DNA of 64,000 bases. Source: Diphasiastrum complanatum (lineage: Eukaryota > Streptophyta > Lycopodiopsida > Lycopodiales > Lycopodiaceae). The stretch spans positions 21,077,192-21,141,191 of the forward strand of contig CM055102.1 of the NCBI GenBank assembly GCA_029204225.1. The letters are read 5' to 3'. Made by a program: the position numbers and the translations under genes. The notes under the pieces are model-generated. The model ran no database searches, was not told the origin of the DNA, and was given only the letters and a program-made list of their open reading frames with translations. Positions 56,900 through 64,000 of this stretch are shown here, piece by piece; the stretch's first letter is position 1; the number at the start of each line of letters is the position of its first letter.

Positions 56900-57560
56900 T
56901 TCAACAAGCATGATCCAAATGATTTTTATTTTTATTTGTTTTTCAATTTTTGTTTTCACTACTTAAATGTTAAACTTTGTTTGGGAAATATAGTAAAAAA
57001 AAAAGAAAATGAGGAAAGACTGATGAGCAAAAGTCAGAAAAGTCATCAGAGTGAAAAAAAGAAAAAGGAAAGTATTTTTAAAAGATAATTTTTGATGGAA
57101 AATGACTTATAAAAATCATTGATTTGGTCATATGTTGCCTATACAGTATTGAAAACCTTTGCTGAGCTTTCAGATTGTACATCCACTTCAGACATATCTA
57201 TACTGACTTGGGCGAAGCTTCTTTTCCATAAAAAATATCTTTTTTTAAGTTAGGCGAATGATCAGCAATATTCCATTTTGGAAACCTTCGCCGAGCACCT
57301 TACTCTTCTCAAAAACCTTCGCTGACATGCTAGATGATCTTAGAATTTCAAAATTAGGTTGGCTATAGGTTCAAAACCTGAAAGTTGCATTCATGACAGA
57401 AGTTGGGCGAAGGTTCATCCTTCGCGAGACCTGGAAAATGTTTGTCGGATGGTTTCAGCACCTCAGAAACCTTTGACGAAGTTTTTATAGCCTATTTTTA
57501 TAGTACTGAACAAGCCTGCAAATTTTCGTTCAAAACTGATCAGCCAAACTAGTATTCTGT
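56900..57560 (+). other. Non-coding spacer between pol and accessory ORF
   Basis: AT-rich, with repeated ACCTTCGC(C/T)GA-like motifs and their reverse (GGCGAAGGTTC) at about 57155-57480, shared with the leader of the same element. Confidence 0.6.
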
Positions 57561-57563
57561 GTA

Positions 57564-60467
57564 ATGGACCCTCGAAATTCACCTATAAGTTTGACTGAAT
57601 TCGATTCGTTTCTCACTTGTGCTAGCAAAGCTCTTTCCAATTTTTCTAGCAACCAAAGCCTTCAAAACTTTCTGTACTGTTTTTTGTTATATACTCATGC
57701 CTATTACTTTCAGTTTTTGTCCTTTTCCATCATGTCTTCCATAGATACATCTCAGTCACCTCATTATACTATCCATCGTAATGTCCCATCTACAACGAAA
57801 ATCATGATCATTCCTAGCACAAGCATGGCCACTCAAGTGAATGACCCTTGCAGAGTCTCTGCTTACTACAATGGGTATTCATGAGAGAGTCTTTTTGGGG
57901 AGAATCAATATGGATTTTATCACTCTTGCCTTTAGTACTTGGAAGGAGAAGAAATCCAAGTTTTACATTACTTTCCAGGGAGCCACACACAAGGTGCGCG
58001 TGACTGAGGCCACCCTTGTTGCCATAAGGATAGCATCTACCCAAGCCTCACCAAATTATAAGCAAGCCAAATAGGCTACTAAGCCTTATATTGACATTAC
58101 AAATGATTTGCACTGGACTAATGATGGCTACCTTCTAGAAGCCATACTGACCCTACCATTCACATCACAATTTCCTGATGGTTGGCAACCTCAAGAAAGA
58201 TCGAATTACTTCTTAGATTTTGCATAGAATAGTTGAGTCTCACACCAAGATAGCCAAGGCCCCTCTAGAACCATATAACTAGTTCAAGACCGTCTTTTGA
58301 GAGCTCAAACGAGCCATCAAGCAACAGTTTGTTGCTGGCCCTCTGTTGTCACTCCTCGCCGCCTCTCACCTTGAAAGTAAAATCCATGGCTTTCATATGG
58401 ATTTCGGGCTTTCTATTTACGAAGAAGCAACGGCAGAGTCATCCCATCAAGCTTCTAGCTCACATAATCGATGTCGTCCACGCAGCGAGATCGTCATTTC
58501 TAACTCGCCTTCCACCTCACGACATCGTACTAGGTAGACATCGTCAGCTGCGCTTCCTGTAGTGAACTACCTATGCCCCCCCCCCCCCGCCTCTGATGCT
58601 TCCCTCGCCTTTTCTTCTTCTCTCGAACAGTCTGTGGCCATTGGGACTACCATTCCCATCACAGCTGTCCAGGCCGCCTCACCTCCACACACATAAGTTG
58701 TTTCCCCAAACACCCAATATTTCATGGATATGTTCGATGATTCTGATCTCCTTGGGGTCTCAGAAATTTTGGTAATGCCCCAGAGCCTTGCAGCCTTTGA
58801 ACTCCAATCTCCTGGAAGAGGATTTGAATAGTTTCATGATACTAGTACCGGTGTTGAAGATTATTTTTAGATAGCCCAGCAACCTCAAGATGAAGCCGCA
58901 CCAGCCACACTTTGGGTCGGGCAAGCTGTCAAATCACCAAAGCAGTTCGATGCCATAGTGCTTGAGGGTTTGAAGAAGAAGACCTCTTTGAAGAAGAAGA
59001 GTTACAGCAACCTGCTCCATGCCAACCAGGGACAGTACCACCAGGTCCATCTGCTGCTACCACCTCCACAACAGTAGATTTTGGTGATGCTCTCGGTTTA
59101 GTCTCAAGCCTTGCGCAAGTGATCCAGTCTATGCTGGATTAGAAAAAAGAAATGGAGCAGTGCATCTCAGATATGGGATCTGAAATACTCTCATCAGCCA
59201 AAAAGTTATTCAGCTGGACAAAGAGTTGAAGATCACCAAGCATCATGAAGCTAAGTCTGAAGCTAAGAAGAAGACGGCAAAGCAAATGGCTGATCGCCTC
59301 GAGGATTATGTCAGTTCCCTGCATAATGCCCTCACGACTGCCCAAGATCAAGTGGACAAGGCCATGCAGGATGCAAAGCAACAGGTGCAGCTGCTCCAGG
59401 GTCAATTGCAGATGGCAAAACAAGATTGCACACGTCTCCAAGGTGAATTGGATGCGACCACCCTTGAGTGTAATGCGTATCTATAGACAAATACTTGATC
59501 ATCCGGTAACTCCGACGAAAATCGCATATTTGTTCAAGAATGTTGAAACCTACAAAGTGGCGCTTCAAGGATTCCAAGGCCGCTTTAACAGACTCAAAGG
59601 AGCAGCTTCAACTGAGTTGGCAAAGGCCAAAGCAACCCTCAACGCTCAAGTGTTGGAAGCTAGGCCTCAAATTCCAGTTTTGGTCATGCCACAATTCTCC
59701 CCTCCGCACCAAGCTAATGCACCTATGAATACAGGGTTGGATTCAGACATGGACCAGGGTGGAGCCCTTGAAGTTGAGAACAATAGCCAGTTCCACAGGC
59801 AATGCAACCAGATCTATCTTCATCAAGGACCACACCATTGTTTAGAAGACCAATCAGCGTCGAGGACCAGATCCAGAGCTTTTTGGCGCAACATCCTCAT
59901 GAGTCCTCACGTGGTGGTTGGGTCCTCAAGTTTAAGACCTTTGAAATAGAAGCCGGCAAGGAATTGGATAAAACACCCACATTGGGAGAGCAGCCAGCTT
60001 GGAGAGTTACTGTTTTCGAAAAAACTCTAGAATCTATCAAGAGTTATGTGGCCAGCCCTCACCAATTGCGCGTAGATCCATATTATGTACCAATGCCGTG
60101 CATGAATAGGTGGAAGGATTTGGGATTGGCCATGGACAAAATTACTATCCATACGCCAAACTGGCCAATCATCCACCAACCTTACAGTTGGGAAATATCA
60201 GTGGATTTCCACTGGGCACTACAAGCATACCAGCGGGAGTATATACACTCTCCCAATCCGTCAATGAGGCAATCGGTGCTTTTTGCGAAAGACTTGACTC
60301 TGTTGGCATCCATGGCAATGCGATGGGATGATTGCCTTCCTTCTCTGGCATTCGATCCAAATAAGCCAATGGCCTCAGAGAGCATAAATGATCAGTTGTC
60401 GGTGGCTAGACTGTATTTTAATGCGACAATGATGGGAGGCTCATGGGAATCTCGATTCACGTCCTGA
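57564..60467 (+). pseudogene. Accessory ORF region of the Tat/Athila-like element
   Basis: Broken reading frames between integrase and the 3' LTR: 57564-57884, 57841-58230 (MTLAESLLTTMGIHERVFLG, FITLAFSTWKEKKSKFYITF), 58329-58562, a coiled coil at 59226-59486 (ADRLEDYVSSLHNALTTAQD, QLLQGQLQMAKQD), and a C-terminal part at 59802-60467 (GGWVLKFKTFEIEAG, WRVTVFEKTLESIKSYV). The C13 run at 58576 is in a decayed part. Function is unknown; Tat/Athila elements commonly carry such extra ORFs (gag-like, env-like or transposon-like). The order of an N-terminal folded part followed by a coiled coil resembles 12.2-14.1 kb. No transmembrane segment typical of an env protein is clear. Confidence 0.6.
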
Positions 60468-60587
60468 CAATCTCAAAGTTGTCAGGAGCCCACCGTTGTT
60501 CAGTATCATTTAATAAAGATTCGACGTGAAGCAAATAAAAGCCCACAGTAACTGCATCTCACAGGTGTCGTGGGACCGCCACCAGTT

Positions 60588-60601
60588 TTGGTGGGGGATA
60601 C
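60588..60601 (+). other. Polypurine tract of the Tat/Athila-like element
   Basis: GGTGGGGGATA directly before the TGTTAG start of the 3' LTR, the usual PPT form in this branch. Confidence 0.85.
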
Positions 60602-61320
60602 TGTTAGAGGGTTTGGAGATCCCAAGGCAACCCTAACCCTAGTTAGTAAGTGAGAGGGATTTGGCACCCTACGTTTGTAAGTCCAATCCAATGATCACAT
60701 AGTTATTTGGTTAGTTACAAGTCAATAAAAGGACTTTAGGCCTTTTTGTGGGACTTTTAATGTCGCAAGGCCTAAATGTCAAGTTAGTGAATAAAGTTGG
60801 GTTTCCCGGTTTCCACTCTTTTTTAAATTTGAATAATTAGGGAGGTAGAAATGGACCAATAGGATTCAGAGGCCAGGGTCCTCCTCTCTACTATAAGAAG
60901 GGACCAACTCAAACTCCTACACATATACATTTTTTCATTTCAATAAGGCAAATTGGTTCTCTTGTGAAGTGTATTTATGAATGTCCCTGCTCTCTATCAC
61001 TTTTCCTCCATCTCTCATGCATTTATTGTGTTTTGCTAATTGTTGGATCTGATTGTTATTGGTATTGCATGTTGTTATACTTTTTGTGAGAGAAAAAGGG
61101 AGAGAGAGAAAGAGTAAGCTATCTTCATTGTGGATCTAGTGTTAATGCTTAGGGTTAATAAATGTTAGAGTTAGATGTGAATCTTCCATTCATGCTGAAA
61201 TCTGAACTATATTATCGCTCTCATGGAAACGAATCTATGCATGACAAGTAACTTCATCTCCTTGATGCTAGATTGATTAGACCTTGGGTTGAGGATAGGC
61301 AAGGAAAGAAATCCACTACG
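60602..61320 (+). repeat. 3' LTR of the Tat/Athila-like element (719 bp)
   Basis: It starts TGTTAGAGGGTTTGG and ends ATCCACTACG (the ancestral end is probably ACA, as in the 5' copy). From about 60676 it matches the 5' LTR. Confidence 0.9.
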
Positions 61321-63255
61321 TGCCCTCATATGACCGGGTTGAGTTAGAAACAAGAGACTATGAATATTTGGAATGATCAGAGAATGAATGTATGGCTAGA
61401 ACTGGAATGCCAATAAATGAGAGATTCAATGAGACCATCAACCCGTTGTTATCACACCATGATTATAGTAAGAATGAGATAAGATTGGAATAATTTGAAA
61501 TAGAGGACGTGGAACTTGATGAAAAACACATCATAGTATTTGAGAGACCAGCTATGGAAGAACCCCAAGTATTCCTGTTAGAAGAGCCTGAGATACAAAG
61601 AGTGGAACTACAGGGATTCCTACTTGACCCACACCTAGTTGTGGACCTGGATGAGAATTTAGAAGAATTCTTCTCTGACATTTATTTGGCTATAGATCTC
61701 TCATTACAAGAACCTAGTCCATCAGCTATAGAGCCAGAACCACCCATGCATACAAGGGGGATACCATTAGACTCAAACTCATCAGATCAAAGGATAGTGA
61801 CGCCTATGGGAGTTTCATCACAAGAACTTGAGTTTATCCCTATCAGAGTTCAAGAAGAAATAGATTCTGACCTACAATTGGCCTTAGCACTTTTGCTACA
61901 TGACTATGAGTCGTCATTGCATGAGAAAGACAGATTGAAAAATCCAGTAGATTGTCCCCTATACAACATATCACCAAAATCAGAAATAGGTGAAACATCA
62001 ACACAACTTGAAAGTGTGAGTACAACCTCTAGCAGGGATGAGTCTCTACTGAGAGAGAAAGCTGGGATAGATCCTGATACCTCAACATATGAGATAGGTA
62101 CCATGAACGCATCCGATAGAAAAAGCATGAGCAAAGAAATACCTTACTCAGTAAATGAGATCTCAAGTGACAACAAAAAAACTATATCTAACTGGGAGCC
62201 TATGTCAAAAAGTTCAGTTGAACCATTTTCCAACAAAACAAGGTATGATAGTTGGGAAGCTAAAAGCAAGACCGCAAGTAGAAGTGATAGTCTCCAATTA
62301 CGTATGCCTTCCACTGGGCAAGATCCTAATTCTACATCTAGCACTCGAGTAGTAAGTGCTATGTCAACACCAATAGTCATTTCAAGTGATACCAAGAAAA
62401 TACCCAAAGTGAGAGGTCCTTTGCCCCAGTTCCATGGAGATATCGATGAGGATGCCCACAACCATATTCAAGAATTTGAGACATCAATGTTTGTCAGTAG
62501 AATCATGGACCCTGCACATGGAATGATCATGTTTACGACAATCCTTGCAAGGGAAGCTAGGAGATGGTACTACCAACTACCACATTAGAGGAGTTTTGAG
62601 CTCCAAAAAGACCCTTTAAGTATTCGTGCAAGATGGAGTTTATATTATTGAAATATTATAGCACTGATATTTTTTTGCTTGCCATAACTTTCTAATCGTA
62701 GCTTAGAAGTATGTTATCTAACATATCATTGGAAAGCTCTTGTCAAGCGCTTTCCAATGCACTAAACTCTGCTAAATTTGGACTTACCAGTAAAAAGTTA
62801 TGCCATTTTTAGTGTGGAATCAAAATGTGGACTCAAAAAGTTACGTTACGTAGATTTCAAATTTGAGTGTTTTGATTGGTCCATGTGTAAGATTTAGAGC
62901 TCCTCTAATGGTGGCATCTATTAATATCTTGGATTAACTTTATCAGTTATTCTTGAAAGAATTTGGACTCAAGTATGATGTTGATAGTCTGGTGCTTGCT
63001 CTAACCACAATACGACATGAACTAGAAGAATCAGTATGCTTATACATTAGACAAATCAAGGAACTCATTCGCCAATTGAACATAGGGCTAGCGACTGAGG
63101 TATCATCTCAGTTAGTGCTCATCTTTTTCTTGAAGTGCCTACAACCAACTATCCAGTTAGAATTACGTCGATCAGAAGTCTCAATATTTGATGTAGTGAC
63201 TAGAGCTAGAATTGTAGAAAATGCTGACTTGTGTGGGAGTCAGCATATCACATAG
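61321..63255 (+). pseudogene. Ty3/Gypsy gag of another element, interrupted by a small insertion
   Basis: The coding frame starts right at the LTR border (PSYDRVELETRDYEY, two stops at 61374 and 61491), continues as a 359-codon ORF (61509-62588) and resumes at 62915 (ASINIL, LYQLFLKEFGLKYD) to 63255. The N-terminal 280 residues are acidic and Ser-rich without known domain. The retrotransposon-gag domain starts at about residue 300 (LPQFHGDIDEDAHNHIQEFE, REARRWYYQLP) and continues after the insertion with YIRQIKELIRQLNIGL. The 5' end is cut off by the Tat/Athila-like LTR. Decay is moderate. Confidence 0.8.
62582..62912. mobile_element. Small inverted-repeat element (MITE-like) inside gag
   Basis: About 331 bp separates two parts of the gag domain. 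Ends CATTAGAGGAG and CTCCTCTAATG form an 11 bp perfect terminal inverted repeat, with GAGCTC close to both ends. The middle holds a second perfect inverted repeat (CATTGGAAAGC ... GCTTTCCAATG at about 62730-62765). No coding region. A clear target duplication was not found. Confidence 0.65.
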
Positions 63256-64000
63256 ATGATGCAAGGCTTAAATTTTGAAGGACCCCACCCACATATAGAT
63301 ATGAACCATCATATATGATGTATCCACATCCTATATTTCAACCATCGAAACCACGGCCAAATTACCTAGTTGAAGGAAAAAATAGCAGGCCCATCCATCT
63401 TGTCCCAAGCCATGTCATAAATCTAGTTGAAGATTATGTTGCTGCACGAGAAGACTTGACCCACGATAACGATAGGCATAAACCATGTTGTGCTACACCT
63501 GTGATAGAATCCTGATCAAACTACCTAGTTGAGAAAGATATTACCTAGCCACTCTACCATGTTCCAAGCCAAGTTCCCAATTTATTTGTAAATCACATTG
63601 ACGTACCATAAGAACAATCCTATAGTGAAGTTAGGCCTGAAGCATACAGTCCTACACCTGTGAGTACACATGAGCCATGTTTAGATACTATTCTAAATAC
63701 CTTGCATCAAGACTATCCATCTAATTTTCAAATTTATGAAAGAGAAGATACAACACAAATGTGTCCTGAGGAACTTGATCCTGAACTACATCCTTCATAG
63801 AATAGTATGAGATCATCTCCTTGAAACTGAGACAAACTAGTGGGATTTTACTTAGAAAGAGACCTGTCAAAACTCGGTTATCATTTAGAGTTGTGAATGG
63901 AAAACCAAAATCTACGGGACGTCTCAAGATAAAGTTTGAACAATTTATGGATCACACTGTCAAGGCATAAACGTCAGATAAAGAGAGATGGGTTAAATCC
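63256..64000 (+). pseudogene. Downstream continuation of the Ty3 gag region, decayed
   Basis: The frames remain protein-like between stops (for example 63315-63515, with PSHVINLVEDYVAARED, and similar phrases after it) and look like a gag-protease spacer. Short similar phrases recur (YLVE, VPSHVINL / VPSQVPNL). No zinc knuckle or protease motif is reached before the window ends. Confidence 0.35.

Larger units (their letters stand above)
44009..61320 (+). mobile_element. Tat/Athila-like Ty3/Gypsy retrotransposon, interrupted by a Copia element
   Basis: Order: 5' LTR (5'-truncated), PBS of the TGGCGCC type, leader, gag, protease, [Copia insertion 48217-53915], RT, RNase H, integrase remnants, non-coding spacer, accessory ORF region, PPT, 3' LTR. 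Without the insertion it is about 11.6 kb. An extra ORF region between integrase and the 3' LTR, together with this PBS, is typical of the Tat/Athila branch of plant Ty3 elements. All coding parts carry stops or frameshifts. The 3' LTR abuts the open frame of another Ty3 gag at 61321. Confidence 0.88.

Noticed and set aside
62589-62912. Intron in the Ty3 gag
   Set aside because: No GT donor at the break, and terminal inverted repeats fit an insertion better.
1-64000. CRISPR arrays, bacterial operons, rRNA genes
   Set aside because: No regularly spaced short repeats with unique spacers, no prokaryotic gene layout and no rRNA sequence; all strong features are plant retroelements or plant gene fragments.

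Overview
The window is nuclear DNA of a land plant. It contains plant-type Ty1/Copia and Ty3/Gypsy (including Tat/Athila-like) LTR retrotransposons, primer-binding sites of the plant initiator-Met-tRNA type (TGGTATCAGAGC), and a B3-domain transcription factor family with the conserved intron positions of the ABI3/FUS3/LEC2 group. Retroelements of different ages are densely nested and no intact host gene is visible, which suits a large, repeat-rich plant genome. The sequence alone does not identify the species.

Layout. 1-3.8 kb: decayed Copia polyprotein cut by the window start. 4.2-10.8 kb: AT-rich DNA with several tandem repeat families, including 12 copies of a GTTCGTCAAC palindromic motif (5.9-7.7 kb) and a more GC-rich 300-445 bp satellite-like array (9.7-10.8 kb). 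12.2-14.1 kb (minus): broken accessory-type ORF with a coiled coil. 14.1-17.8 kb: an LTR flanked by PPT and PBS, a minus-strand Copia LTR with PBS and a non-autonomous body, and a Copia integrase tail. 18.5-19.9 kb: small non-autonomous LTR element. 19.9-25.1 kb: a B3 transcription factor pseudogene followed by an inverted partial copy. 26.4-29.6 kb: an unidentified region with two ORFs overlapping at ATGA. 29.9-36.9 kb: a minus-strand Ty3 element forming a 1.93 kb-arm inverted repeat with a plus-strand partial copy. 37.5-39.9 kb: a third B3 pseudogene (minus). 40.1 kb: an 87 bp tRNA-like insertion with 14 bp target duplications. 41.6-42.5 kb: Copia fragment. 44.0-61.3 kb: a Tat/Athila-like Ty3 element with both LTRs, PBS, gag, pol, a downstream accessory ORF region and PPT. 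It is interrupted at 48.2-53.9 kb by a young Copia element with TACAT target duplications. 61.3-64 kb: gag of another Ty3 element interrupted by a small inverted-repeat element.

Relations. The Copia element at 48-54 kb is the most recent event (LTRs about 1.6% different by eye) and sits inside an older element (LTRs roughly 8% or more different). It has two long open frames but lacks the second half of integrase. The B3 copies share introns and UTR sequence, so they are DNA-level duplicates. The copy at 37.5-39.9 kb preserves the empty site of the LTR element inserted upstream of the first copy. All B3 copies look non-functional.
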